Below are positions 1 through 9,731 of a stretch of 64,000 nucleotides of DNA, in pieces. Source of the stretch: Chloroflexota bacterium (lineage in GTDB: Bacteria; Chloroflexota; Anaerolineae; Promineifilales; Promineifilaceae). Numbering within the stretch: the stretch's first letter is position 1; the number at the start of each line of letters is the position of its first letter. Position numbers and translations under genes: made by a program. The notes under the pieces were generated by a model. The model was not told the DNA's origin. It was given only the letters and a program-made list of their open reading frames with translations, and did no database searches. The stretch is taken from contig JAJRVV010000197.1 in the NCBI GenBank assembly GCA_024277135.1, forward strand, positions 18,572 through 82,571. Reading direction: 5' to 3'.

Positions 1-2
1 AT

Positions 3-803
3 TCTGCTGAACGGCTGCGCCGCTCCCGGCCTACGGCCGTCAACCTTTTTGGGGCGATTGACCGGGTGATGGCGCGGGCGCTGGATGATGCTTTGGCGAC
101 TGTTGCGGCGTTGCAGACGGCCGTGCTGGATGAAGCCCGCGCCATCGCCGCCGAAGATGTGCAAACCAACCGGCAGATCGGCCTGAACGCGCTGCCTCTC
201 ATTCCCGATACGGCGACCATCATCCACCATTGCAACACCGGCAGTCTGGCCACGGTGGATTACGGCACGGCGCTGGGCATCATCCGCACCGCGCATGAGC
301 AGGGCAAAAAGGTGCATGTGCTGGTGGACGAGACTCGGCCCCGTTTGCAGGGCGGCCGTCTTACCGCCTGGGAATTGCAGCAGCAGGGCATCCCCTTCCA
401 GGTTATCGCCGACGGCGCATCCGGCCATTTTATGCGCCGGCGCGGGGTGGATTTGTGTGTGGTGGGCGCGGATCGGGTGGCGGCCAATGGGGATACGGCC
501 AACAAAATCGGCACGTATAATCTGGCGGTGGTGGCGCATGAAAATAAGGTGCCGTTTTATGTGGCCGCGCCGCTGACCACGATTGATTTTGCCACCCAAA
601 CTGGGGATGAAATTGAGATTGAGGAACGGCCGTCACGCGAAATCACCCACATCCGCGACTGCCAGATAACGCCAGACGGCGCGGAGGCCGCCAACCCTGC
701 CTTTGATGTCACCCCGGCTGGTTACATCACTGCCATCATCACCGAGAAAGGCGTCGCCTACCCGCCTTTTGCCGAGTCGCTGGCCCGATTACGGGGAGAG
801 TGA
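3..803 (+). CDS. mtnA: S-methyl-5-thioribose-1-phosphate isomerase (5' truncated by window edge)
   Basis: Frame is open to the left edge and reads ...[15 protein letters not shown]...; then [56 protein letters not shown], typical of MtnA/eIF2B-like proteins. Confidence 0.93.
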   Translation, partial: SAERLRRSRPTAVNLFGAIDRVMARALDDALATVAALQTAVLDEARAIAAEDVQTNRQIGLNALPLIPDTATIIHHCNTGSLATVDYGTALGIIRTAHEQGKKVHVLVDETRPRLQGGRLTAWELQQQGIPFQVIADGASGHFMRRRGVDLCVVGADRVAANGDTANKIGTYNLAVVAHENKVPFYVAAPLTTIDFATQTGDEIEIEERPSREITHIRDCQITPDGAEAANPAFDVTPAGYITAIITEKGVAYPPFAESLARLRGE

Positions 804-999
804 GTAAAGTTTTAACTCGACTTTATCCATTTTTTCGAGTTTATAGTGTTTTCGTATTTTCATAGTATGTTTTTCGATAATTATGCCCAATGATAGGATA
901 TGATTATCCCCAATTTCGTTGTTTCGCACTATCTGGCGCATCATCCCACATGTTTTCCGTGTGGCATGTAAACACCTTACCCCAAAATAGGAGTGGAAA

Positions 1000-2640
1000 A
1001 TGATTGATTCATCTCATCTCCCAGGGCTGTCAGCCAACCTGGGCGATTATCAAGCTGCGGTGGACGCCGCCCTGGTCGAAATGGCGGATCGGGCGATCAT
1101 GCGCCGCATCTGGGCCAAAGACCATACTGTCTGGAAACCGGAACCGGTCGAAATCGGCAACCGGCTGGGTTGGCTGGACATTGCGCCGCGGCTGGAAGCA
1201 GAGATTGGCCGGTTAACGACATTGGCCAAACAGGTTCAGGCGGACGGCTTCACCGATGTGTTGCTGCTGGGGATGGGCGGTTCCAGTCTGGCCCCGGAAC
1301 TGTTCGCCAAAACCTTCAGCGCGGAGGCAGACGGCCTCAATCTGAACGTATTGGACAGCACCGACGCCGACGCGGTTCGGGCGCAGGCGGCCCGGATCGA
1401 TCCGGCGCAAACGCTGTTCATCGTCGCCACCAAGTCGGGCGGCACGGTGGAGACGCTTTCTTTTTTTAAATACTTTTACAATCTGACGGCCGCAGCCCTG
1501 GGAACCGAAAACGCCGGCCAACATTTCATCGCCATCACCGACCCCGGCAGCAAACTGGAAAAACTGGCGGCCGATTATCACTTCCGCGATACTTTTTTGA
1601 ATGATGCTAACATCGGCGGCCGTTATTCGGCGCTCTCCTTCTTTGGCCTGGTTCCGGCGGCGCTGGTAGGGGTGGATTTGTCCACTTTGCTGGCCCGCGC
1701 CCAATCCGTCGGCGATGAACAGGCCGCCTTTTTAGGCGCGGCGTTGGCCGAACTGGCGCAAGCGGGCCGGGACAAACTGACGATTGCGGCTTCGCCGCCG
1801 ATTGCCAGCTTTGGCGGCTGGGTGGAGCAGCTCATCGCCGAAAGCACGGGCAAGGACGGCAAAGGGATTGTGCCGGTGGTGGGCGAACCGTTGGGCAGTC
1901 CGGCGGTGTACGGGGATGATCGCCTGTTTGTCTATCTGCGGCTGGCCGGGGATGTGACGCATGATGCAGAATTTGAGCGACTGGCCGCTGCCGGACATCC
2001 GCTCATCACCCTGGATTTGGCGGACAGGTATGATTTGGGCGGGCAGTTTTTCCTGTGGGAGATGGCGACGGCCGTTGCCGGGCATCGTCTCGGCATCCAA
2101 CCGTTTGACCAACCCAACGTGGAAGCGGCCAAACGGTTGGCGCAGCGGATGGTGGCTGAATACATGGAGAAAGGAGAACTGCCTGCGGGCGACTGGGCCG
2201 ACGTGACGGCCGCCACTCTGCATCAATTCCTGGCACAATCTCAACCTGGCGATTACATTGCCTTGCAAGCGTATGTGGCGCCCACGCCAGAGACGGATGC
2301 GGCGCTGCTGGCGCTACGCGCGGCGCTGCGCGACCGGTACCGGTTGGCGACGACGGTGGGTTACGGCCCGCGCTTTCTGCATTCGACGGGTCAATTGCAT
2401 AAGGGGGATGGGGGGAACGGCCGTTTCATCCAATTTGTATCTGACCTGGTTGAGGACGCGGCCATCCCTGACACAGCGGGCCAGCCGGATTCCACCATGA
2501 CATTCGGCGTCCTGAAACTGGCCCAGGCCCTTGGCGATGCGTTAGCTTTGCGTAATGCTAATCCCAATCGCTCCGTCATACGCTTCCATTTGGGGCAAGA
2601 CGTCGCTGCCGGGTTGAAAGCGCTGCAAGAAGAAGGGTAG
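1000..2640 (+). CDS. pgi: glucose-6-phosphate isomerase (type found in TAL-PGI proteins)
   Basis: GMGGSSLAPELF, VATKSGGTVETLSFF, RYSALSFFGLVPAAL, HSTGQLHKGD motifs; RBS-like aggag upstream; next to zwf. Confidence 0.88.
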   Translation: MIDSSHLPGLSANLGDYQAAVDAALVEMADRAIMRRIWAKDHTVWKPEPVEIGNRLGWLDIAPRLEAEIGRLTTLAKQVQADGFTDVLLLGMGGSSLAPELFAKTFSAEADGLNLNVLDSTDADAVRAQAARIDPAQTLFIVATKSGGTVETLSFFKYFYNLTAAALGTENAGQHFIAITDPGSKLEKLAADYHFRDTFLNDANIGGRYSALSFFGLVPAALVGVDLSTLLARAQSVGDEQAAFLGAALAELAQAGRDKLTIAASPPIASFGGWVEQLIAESTGKDGKGIVPVVGEPLGSPAVYGDDRLFVYLRLAGDVTHDAEFERLAAAGHPLITLDLADRYDLGGQFFLWEMATAVAGHRLGIQPFDQPNVEAAKRLAQRMVAEYMEKGELPAGDWADVTAATLHQFLAQSQPGDYIALQAYVAPTPETDAALLALRAALRDRYRLATTVGYGPRFLHSTGQLHKGDGGNGRFIQFVSDLVEDAAIPDTAGQPDSTMTFGVLKLAQALGDALALRNANPNRSVIRFHLGQDVAAGLKALQEEG

Positions 2641-2692
2641 AGAGGATAGAGCTAGAGATAGAGGGAAGAACTTCTCTTCCTCTCGCTCTAAT
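2637..2692. repeat. low-complexity ctagag/gagga inverted repeat (hairpin) between pgi and HAD gene
   Basis: agagaggatagagctagagatagagggaagaa followed by cttctcttcctctcgctcta; imperfect complementary arms; related to 20514-20587. Confidence 0.7.
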
Positions 2693-2696
2693 TGCT

Positions 2697-3431
2697 ATGA
2701 TTACAACGATGATTTTTGACCTGGACGGGACGCTGGTGCAGACGGAGCGGTTGAAGGCGATTTCGTATGCGCGGGCGGCTGTGGTTTTGCGGCCGGATTT
2801 GTCTAAGGATGCAGTCGTTGAGGCGTTTAAGGATGTGGTGGGATTGTCGCGCCGGGAAGTGGCGACAGCTTTGGTGGCCCGGTTCGGGTTGGCGGAAACG
2901 GCCGTCACCCGTGTGGCTGAATTCAACGTCACCACCCCCTGGCAGGCGTTTGTCCAGATTCGGCTGCGCATTTACGGCGAAATGCTGGCTGATCCGGAGG
3001 TTATCCGGCAAAATCAGTGGCCGCATAATGTGTCCCTGCTCAAAGAAGCCCGCCGCGTCTGCCGCCAGATGGCGCTGGCCACCATGTCCTACTGCCCGCA
3101 AGTCCAGCGCGTTCTCGACATCCTGAATTTGCGCGACCAGTTTGATTTTGTGGCGTCGCGGGATGATGTGGAGCGGGGCAAGCCTGATCCGGAGATTTAC
3201 AATTTGGTGGCTGGGGAGCTGGCGGTGACGCCGGCCGAATGTCTGGTGGTGGAGGATTCGCCGGCCGGGGTGCAGGCGGCGCTGGCGGCGGGGATGGCGG
3301 TGGTGGCGGTCAGTACCCCATTCACCCAAAAGCGGCTGCATGAAAGCGCCCTTTTACCCGAACATTTGATTGTGGATGACCCGGCCCGGTTGACGGCCGT
3401 TGTCGCTGAAATTGTTGCAAGCAGTCAATAA
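2697..3431 (+). CDS. HAD superfamily hydrolase (beta-phosphoglucomutase-like phosphatase)
   Basis: MIFDLDGTLVQTE, KPDPEIY, VVEDSPAGVQAALAAGM motifs. Confidence 0.85.
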   Translation: MITTMIFDLDGTLVQTERLKAISYARAAVVLRPDLSKDAVVEAFKDVVGLSRREVATALVARFGLAETAVTRVAEFNVTTPWQAFVQIRLRIYGEMLADPEVIRQNQWPHNVSLLKEARRVCRQMALATMSYCPQVQRVLDILNLRDQFDFVASRDDVERGKPDPEIYNLVAGELAVTPAECLVVEDSPAGVQAALAAGMAVVAVSTPFTQKRLHESALLPEHLIVDDPARLTAVVAEIVASSQ

Positions 3432-3454
3432 TTTATATAAAAACGGACAAGAAA

Positions 3455-4906
3455 ATGAACGAAACCCAGGAAACGACCATTGTAATTTTTGGCGCGACGG
3501 GCGATTTGACCCGGCGCAAACTCATTCCCGCCTTGTTTAACTCCTACGGCAAAAACCGGCTGCCGGATGAATTTCGCGTGGTCGGTTTTTCCCGGCGCCA
3601 GTTGAGCCACGAGGCGTATCGGGAACAACTGCGGCAAGGGATGCTGGAATTTGCCGCCGAAGCGTATGACGCGGCCAAATGGGCCGACTTTGTCAGCCAT
3701 GTGCGGTATATCAAAGGAGATTTGAACACGCCGGTCAACTATGCTAATCTCAACCAGTACCTCCAGAATTCGGAAGCGGGGGCGGCGAACCGGCTTTACT
3801 ATATGGCCACGGCCCCTCGATTTTTTGTGCCGATTGTGGAGCAGTTGGGCGCGGCGGATATGGTGTCCGAAGATGGCGGTTGGCGGCATGTGGTGGTAGA
3901 AAAGCCGTTTGGCCGGGATTTGCATTCGGCGCGGGCGTTGAATGAGGCGATTCATCGTGTGTTCCAGGAGCATCAGGTGTACCGCATTGACCATTACCTG
4001 GGTAAAGAGACGGCGCAAAACATCCTCTATTTCCGTTTTGCCAACACCATTTTCGAGCCGGTATGGAATCGGAATTATGTGGACAATGTGCAGATCACGG
4101 TGACGGAGAGCGTGGATGTGGGGCATCGCGCCGGGTATTATGACCAGGCGGGGGTGGTGCGGGATATGTTTCAAAATCATTTGCTGCAACTGCTGTCGTT
4201 GGTGGCCATGGAGCCGCCAGCTTCTTTTGCGGCGGATGCGATTCGGAATGAGAAGGCGAAACTGTTGACGGCCGTGCGCCCCATTGATCTGGCTGATACC
4301 GTTCGCGCTCAGTATGATGGCTACTGTGAGGCGGAAGGGGTGGCTGAACATTCGCAAACGCCCACTTTTGCCGCCATGCGCTTGTTTGCCGATAATTGGC
4401 GCTGGCAAGGAGTTCCCTTTTATCTGCGGTCGGGCAAGGCGCTGGCCAAGAAAAACACGGAGATCATCATCGAGTTTAAGAAACCGCCGATCATCATGTT
4501 TGAGTTTGATGAAGATGGTTTTTCGCCCAACATTTTGTCGCTGTGTGTGCAGCCGGACGAGGGGATTCATCTGAAGTTTGAGGCGAAGATTCCCGATGCG
4601 CGGCAGACGCGGTCGGTGGACATGGAGTTTCATTACCGGGATTCGTTTGGCGACGGCCGTCTGCCCGATGCGTATGAACGACTGTTGCTGGACGCCATCA
4701 AAGGGGACGCTTCGCTGTTCACCCGCAGCGACAGCATCGAAGCGGCGTGGCGGCTGATGGATCCGATTTTGCAAGGGTGGGGACAGCGGCCCCAGGCGTC
4801 GCCGCTGGCGGCTTATGCGTCGGGCAGTTGGGGGCCGGCGGCGGCGGATGCGTTGTTAGCGCGGGACGGCCGTGTCTGGCGGCATGGGTGCGGCGAGCAT
4901 GATTAG
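3455..4906 (+). CDS. zwf: glucose-6-phosphate 1-dehydrogenase
   Basis: VIFGATGDLTRRKLIPALF, VVEKPFGRDLHSA, RIDHYLGKETAQNI, YLRSGKALAKK motifs. Confidence 0.95.
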   Translation: MNETQETTIVIFGATGDLTRRKLIPALFNSYGKNRLPDEFRVVGFSRRQLSHEAYREQLRQGMLEFAAEAYDAAKWADFVSHVRYIKGDLNTPVNYANLNQYLQNSEAGAANRLYYMATAPRFFVPIVEQLGAADMVSEDGGWRHVVVEKPFGRDLHSARALNEAIHRVFQEHQVYRIDHYLGKETAQNILYFRFANTIFEPVWNRNYVDNVQITVTESVDVGHRAGYYDQAGVVRDMFQNHLLQLLSLVAMEPPASFAADAIRNEKAKLLTAVRPIDLADTVRAQYDGYCEAEGVAEHSQTPTFAAMRLFADNWRWQGVPFYLRSGKALAKKNTEIIIEFKKPPIIMFEFDEDGFSPNILSLCVQPDEGIHLKFEAKIPDARQTRSVDMEFHYRDSFGDGRLPDAYERLLLDAIKGDASLFTRSDSIEAAWRLMDPILQGWGQRPQASPLAAYASGSWGPAAADALLARDGRVWRHGCGEHD

Positions 4907-5564
4907 CCGGATTCAAGCCATCATCTTCGATTTCGACGGCCTCATCTTGGACACGGAAACGCCGGATTACCGCTCCTGGCAAGCGGCGTACGCCGAGTTT
5001 GGGCTGGAGCTGCCGCTGACGGTGTGGCAGGCCAATATCGGCTCGGTGGATTTGTTCGACCCGTACCTCTATTTGGAGGAGCAGTTGGGGCGGTCGCTGG
5101 ACAGGACGGCCGTCCATGCCCGCCGCCGGATTTTGGATGATGAATTAATCGCGGCGCAGACGGTTTTGCCGGGCGTGGCGGATTATCTGGATGAGGCGGG
5201 CAGGTTGGGATTGGGGACGGCCGTCGCTTCCAGTTCCCGGCACAGTTGGGTGGATCCCCATTTGCAGCGGTTGGGGCTGTCAAACCGGTTCGACCGCGTA
5301 TTTTGCCGGGACGACGCCGGCGATGTGAGCAAGCCGCACCCGGCCGTCTACCGGGCGGCATTGACCGGATTGGGGCTGCTGCCGGAGCAGGCTATCGCCC
5401 TGGAGGATTCGCTGAATGGGGTGTACGCCGCCAAAGCCGCGGGGCTGGCTTGTGTGGCTGTGCCCAACGAGATGACCCGCCATCTTGATTTTGCCGAAGC
5501 GGATTGGCGGCTGGAATCGCTGGCGACGATGCCGCTGGCTGAGTTGTTGCTGCGGATAGGGTGA
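4899..5564 (+). CDS. HAD superfamily hydrolase (beta-PGM-like)
   Basis: IIFDFDGLILDTETPDY, KPHPAVYRAAL, ALEDSLNGVYAAKAAGL; start chosen at MISRIQAIIFD inside the longer ORF 4872..5564, overlapping the zwf end. Confidence 0.85.
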   Translation: MISRIQAIIFDFDGLILDTETPDYRSWQAAYAEFGLELPLTVWQANIGSVDLFDPYLYLEEQLGRSLDRTAVHARRRILDDELIAAQTVLPGVADYLDEAGRLGLGTAVASSSRHSWVDPHLQRLGLSNRFDRVFCRDDAGDVSKPHPAVYRAALTGLGLLPEQAIALEDSLNGVYAAKAAGLACVAVPNEMTRHLDFAEADWRLESLATMPLAELLLRIG

Positions 5565-5664
5565 GGGGAGACTGCCGTAATCTGTACGCTTTGCAACCTT
5601 TCTTACAGTCAACGCATCCAACCTGTGTCATAACAGACACAATTCGCAAACAAAAAGGTGAATC

Positions 5665-6444
5665 ATGGGCATATTCGATGTATTTAAGAGAAACAAACGC
5701 CAGCGCCGTCACGCCATACTTGACGTCAGCGATCAAAACTTCCAGACTCAGGTTATTCGCCGCTCCTACAAAACGCCGGTTATGGTAGATTTTTGGGCGG
5801 CATGGTGCGGGCCGTGCCGCCAGTTGGGGCCGGTTCTGGAGCGATTGGCCGAAGACCCGGAAAGCGAATTTATCCTGGCAAAACTGAACACGGAACACAA
5901 CCAGCGCACCGCCGCCAAATATAACATCCGCAGCATCCCGGCCGTCAAGATGTTTTGGAATGGGGTGATTGTGGATGAGTTTACCGGCGCGCGGCCTATG
6001 CCGCTGGCGCGCCGATTTGTGAATAAGGCGACCAGCGGCGAACCGCCGGCCCCGCGCGGCGGCGCTCCGGCCAAACGGGTGCGGCAGGCGGCCCAGCATC
6101 TCAAAAAAGGGCGCGGCTTTGAGGCGTTTGTGTTGTTGAATGGGCTGCCGGAAGGCGCGCGCTCAGACAAAGCGGAAAAACTGCTGCCGTTGGCCCGCTT
6201 CCTGTTCGATATGGAAGATGGGGATGGATTGACGGGTGTGGATGCGTTGGATGACGCTTACCTGGATGCGGCCGAAGCGATGATCCGGCGACGGCCGTCC
6301 GCCGCATTGGCCCATCTCGAAACCGCCCTCGAAAAAGGGCAGGCGATGGATCGCGCCTACACCATGCAGGTGATAGAGGGCATTCTGGCCCTTTTGGGGG
6401 AAAAGCATAAGATCACGATAGAGTACCGTGAGAAAAGCCTTTGA
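5665..6444 (+). CDS. thioredoxin-domain protein, CnoX/YbbN-like
   Basis: MVDFWAAWCGPCRQLGPVLERLA, KYNIRSIPAVKMF, C-terminal helical extension. Confidence 0.85.
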   Translation: MGIFDVFKRNKRQRRHAILDVSDQNFQTQVIRRSYKTPVMVDFWAAWCGPCRQLGPVLERLAEDPESEFILAKLNTEHNQRTAAKYNIRSIPAVKMFWNGVIVDEFTGARPMPLARRFVNKATSGEPPAPRGGAPAKRVRQAAQHLKKGRGFEAFVLLNGLPEGARSDKAEKLLPLARFLFDMEDGDGLTGVDALDDAYLDAAEAMIRRRPSAALAHLETALEKGQAMDRAYTMQVIEGILALLGEKHKITIEYREKSL

Positions 6445-6524
6445 TTTTAGATTTTGGATTGGGGATTTTGGATTGACGGCCGTCATTCACAATTAACCAT
6501 TCACAATCCACAATTCATTATTCA
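6441..6524. repeat. intergenic low-complexity repeats: gattttgga family then cattcacaat/ttcattattcaa family
   Basis: ttgattttagattttggattggggattttggattga; cattcacaattaaccattcacaatccacaattcattattcaa. Confidence 0.7.
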
Positions 6525-6531
6525 ACGCCCG

Positions 6532-8871
6532 CTACCGCATCCCCACCACACGGCCGATCCCCCGCCCCACCCAGATTTCCTCAGCAAAAGCGGGATCAAT
6601 CGCCGAGGCCACAAAATACGTGACGCCCTGCACCACCGGCCGCTTCTGGATTTCCTGCCAAAATCGGAGGTACTGCCGCCCTTTTTGCACGGCCGTCACC
6701 CCCCCCTTGTTGTGGCTCGCCTCCGTGATCCAAATTGGCTTAAAGCGGAACCGGCTGATGAAATCATCCAGCACGTCCAACGCCCGCGCCATCGGGTACA
6801 CCGTAGACCAGTAAACATGAATGCCCAGACCGTCCGCCGCCTCCACCGCCTCCCGGCTGGCTTCGACAAACCGAATGTGATCCAGCTTGACATTGGTGAC
6901 GGCGCTGCCGGGAGAGAGGCCGGGGTAGATGAAGCGAACGCCGGGCAGCGCCCGCCGGTATTGATCCAACAGTTCCAGCCACCAGCGGCTGAACTCAGCC
7001 CCATTTCGCCAACTGGCATACAACCCTTCCGCCCGTAAATTCGGTTCGTTGTGCAGTTCCACTGCCACATCCTTGCCGGGTAGAGCGGTTAACAATCGCT
7101 CTACTTCCGGCCGGGTCCAGGCCAAAAACTGGCCGGGGCTGACGTTGCGCCCGCCAAAGCTGAGGAACGCCCGCACTACCCATTTGGCGTCGGGATGTTC
7201 TTGGGCCAGCCGGTCCACATCTTCCGTTTTGTGATGGGTCAATACTTTAATCATGTCAGGGCGCATGTCGCCAAATTCGCGGAATTCCGCCTCGCTGATG
7301 TCCGGGTCGGCCGAGGCGTGCAGGCCGATGCGGGCCGGGCCGAGCAAACCAGGATCAACCGGCGCCTCTTCGGCCGGGGGCTGGATGATGGTGTCGTCCA
7401 CCCGCACCGGCACAAATTCTCCGGATGGGGCGCCGGTGACGATGACGACGCTGTTGGCGGGAATCAGGCCAATGGCGCGGCCGTTTCGCTGCGGTGTTTG
7501 GCGCAGGGTGGCGCCATACCGGCCAACCGTTCCCTCATCTTCATTCACCGCCACCTCGCTTTGCAGCGCCCAACCCGGCGTGGTGTCGTGGATGGGCAGC
7601 GGCAGGGGCAAAAGCGGCGGCCGTTCATCTGGAAACGACGCTGGCTGCAAAATTTCTGGCGTCGGCTCTACCAGCCGGAAGAAATCAGATTTGTTCGCCA
7701 ATATGGGCGAATGGTTGTTTTGTCCAGGCCCCGCCAGAGTGACGGTGGCATCCCCCTTGATCGTGCCCACATATTCGCCGCTCTCAACTGGCCTGGCCCG
7801 CAGATGAACGCCCTGGTGACGGATGATGGCGTAAGCGCCAAACGGCTGTAGATGGTTGGTTTGCGTCCATCCCAGGTAAATGTCTGGCGGCAGCGCGCCC
7901 AACACATCGGCTGGCGGCGGCGGCGGGCCGAGGGGCAGGTTGACCGGCCCCAGAAAATCGGCGCGGCGGACGCGGATGGGCAGGTAGCCGTTGGCAGCGC
8001 GAGCCAGGATGGTGACGGTGCTGCCCGCTTTGACGATGCCGATGTTGGCAGCGTTGCGATCTGGTTTGGCGCGTAAGTTGATGCCCTGGGCGGTGTTGAC
8101 GATGGCCTGCCGCCCAACCGGTCTGAGGAAGGGTTCCCACGCCCAACCGTTGATGGTGGTGACGGTGGGGGGCGGTTCTGGCGCCGGTTTGTTGGGGATG
8201 TCGCCGGTATCCAGCCCCAGCGCGGCCCTGGGAACCTGGACAGGAGTGAAACCGGCGCGGCCGTCGCCCAAAAGGATCATCATGCTGCCTTCGGGCAGGG
8301 GGTAACTGCGTGTTTGGCTGACGCGGAGGGTGACGCCGCCGGCATTGGCCTGGGCTAGATCGCCTGATTGGCTGATGGCGGCCGTCAACACCCATCCACT
8401 GACAAAAGGCGGCGCCGGTTTCTGCCAGCCCATCAAGGGCAGCAAAAACGGGGTGGGGTCAATGATGTTGTAAGGCCAGTTGCCCTGGCGGGCGCCCTCT
8501 TTTTTGAGCGTGATGTGTAGATGGGAGCCGAAACTGTTGCCGGTGTTATCGGCGTGGCCGATGAGCTGACCGGCCTGAACCACATCCCCTACCTGCACCA
8601 CCGATTTTTGCAGATGGGCGTAAATGGTGCGGTATCCTTCTTGGTGAGCGATGCGGATGTGGATGCCGTAGTTGTGGCTGTTGGGGTTGGCGTTAACTTT
8701 GAAAACACGGCCGTCGGCGACGGCGAACACCTTGCTGCCATGCGGCGCGCGTATGTCCGCGCCATCATGCCCCGGAAGGCCGAATTGGGCATAGTTTTGT
8801 GGATTGGCCCCGAAATGTTGCGTGATGACGCGGTATTCCGTAGGCCAGGCCAGGAACTTGAAGTCGCTCAT
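6532..8871 (-). CDS. M23 (LytM) peptidase + SH3-like repeats + C-terminal glycosidase-like TIM barrel
   Basis: LytM motifs GLPGHDGADI and SHLHITLK; repeated SH3-like segments (GINLRAKPDRNAANIGIVKAGSTVTIL; GVHLRARPVESGEYVGTIKGDATVTL; GATLRQTPQRNGRAIGLIPANSVVIV); C-terminus with VAVELHNEPN, GIHVYWS, PIWITEASHN. Confidence 0.8.
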   Translation of the reverse strand: MSDFKFLAWPTEYRVITQHFGANPQNYAQFGLPGHDGADIRAPHGSKVFAVADGRVFKVNANPNSHNYGIHIRIAHQEGYRTIYAHLQKSVVQVGDVVQAGQLIGHADNTGNSFGSHLHITLKKEGARQGNWPYNIIDPTPFLLPLMGWQKPAPPFVSGWVLTAAISQSGDLAQANAGGVTLRVSQTRSYPLPEGSMMILLGDGRAGFTPVQVPRAALGLDTGDIPNKPAPEPPPTVTTINGWAWEPFLRPVGRQAIVNTAQGINLRAKPDRNAANIGIVKAGSTVTILARAANGYLPIRVRRADFLGPVNLPLGPPPPPADVLGALPPDIYLGWTQTNHLQPFGAYAIIRHQGVHLRARPVESGEYVGTIKGDATVTLAGPGQNNHSPILANKSDFFRLVEPTPEILQPASFPDERPPLLPLPLPIHDTTPGWALQSEVAVNEDEGTVGRYGATLRQTPQRNGRAIGLIPANSVVIVTGAPSGEFVPVRVDDTIIQPPAEEAPVDPGLLGPARIGLHASADPDISEAEFREFGDMRPDMIKVLTHHKTEDVDRLAQEHPDAKWVVRAFLSFGGRNVSPGQFLAWTRPEVERLLTALPGKDVAVELHNEPNLRAEGLYASWRNGAEFSRWWLELLDQYRRALPGVRFIYPGLSPGSAVTNVKLDHIRFVEASREAVEAADGLGIHVYWSTVYPMARALDVLDDFISRFRFKPIWITEASHNKGGVTAVQKGRQYLRFWQEIQKRPVVQGVTYFVASAIDPAFAEEIWVGRGIGRVVGMR

Positions 8872-9008
8872 TTTGTTTTGTCCGGTACTGCGGGCGAAAT
8901 GGCCGTTGGCGAAAGTTTATCTCAGGGCGGAGCGGCGGGCAAACAAAACCAAAAAAGCCCTGACCGGCAGATACAACCGGGCAAGGCTTGAAGACGAGGC
9001 GGCCTCGT

Positions 9009-9545
9009 CTAATCAAGCAAATGGGCGCGTAATTCCCGAATCGCTTTGTCTAGCGCCTGCTCGGTGATTTCGATGTGGGCGAGGGTGTCTGGCGGCAGCT
9101 CTGAATGATTGGCTTTCAGCGATTCAATCAACGCGCTGGCCGAGAACAACACTTGAACGGCGTCGTCATTAAGTTGACGGCTGTGGTGAGCGTCTTCGCG
9201 CGCCCTCTGTAAAATTTGGGCTTGCAGGTCGCTGGTTTCCCGCTCTTCCAGCCATCGCTCCAGGAAGTTGAGCAGGACGTAGACGATGGCCGGGCCGATA
9301 GTGCCGAATAGGAACATATCGAGCAAAGCATGGAACCCCACTCCCCATGTGTCATGAATCCAGATGGCGGGCAGCAGCTCGTAACCGGCCACCAGCAGCG
9401 CCAGCGCCAGGGGGATGGTCCACTTCAGATTATGCAGCCAGCTATGCACGTCCTCAAGCAGTTCAGGCTTGTGGATCAGGTCTGGCAGCCAAGTGCGCGG
9501 GCTTTTTATTTTTGGTGTCCGCCGGTTAATTAAGTCATTGGTCAT
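9009..9545 (-). CDS. two-TM membrane protein with degenerate HisKA_3-like helical segment
   Basis: Hydrophobic IPLALALLVAGYELLPAIW and LDMFLFGTIGPAIVYVLLNF; then REDAHHSRQLNDDAVQVLFSASALIESLK resembling the DHp region of NarL-type kinases but without LHD. Start taken at MTNDLINRR. Confidence 0.55.
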   Translation of the reverse strand: MTNDLINRRTPKIKSPRTWLPDLIHKPELLEDVHSWLHNLKWTIPLALALLVAGYELLPAIWIHDTWGVGFHALLDMFLFGTIGPAIVYVLLNFLERWLEERETSDLQAQILQRAREDAHHSRQLNDDAVQVLFSASALIESLKANHSELPPDTLAHIEITEQALDKAIRELRAHLLD

Positions 9546-9560
9546 GGGGAGGCCCACTCG

Positions 9561-9585
9561 TTTACGGTAGCAAATGTTCCGTAAA
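9561..9585. promoter_or_regulatory. inverted repeat tttacgg-N11-ccgtaaa upstream of 9009-9545
   Basis: Perfect 7-bp arms immediately upstream of the minus-strand start codon. Confidence 0.35.
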
Positions 9586-9635
9586 GAGTAAGGGATTGCC
9601 ATTGTGTGCCCAAGTGACATTCATCCCGAAATGAG

Positions 9636-9649
9636 AGGACATTTGTCCT
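9636..9649. promoter_or_regulatory. inverted repeat aggac-attt-gtcct in divergent intergenic region
   Basis: Perfect 5-bp arms between divergent genes 9009-9545(-) and 9732-10337(+). Confidence 0.3.
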
Positions 9650-9731
9650 GTAAAGAATTGTTATGGGAAACGGCCGTCACCCTGACTGATTTAATGGTAA
9701 GATAAGGGTATTAGATAGTAGATGGGGCAGC

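Noticed and set aside
804-999. AT-rich gap with aactcga...tcgagtt stem as a possible riboswitch
   Set aside because: Only a 7-bp stem with a 15-nt loop was seen; a terminator of mtnA plus the pgi promoter explains it adequately.
3425-4774. 449-aa minus-strand ORF antisense to zwf
   Set aside because: Shadow ORF from codon bias in GC-rich DNA; low-complexity translation and zwf on the other strand is unambiguous.
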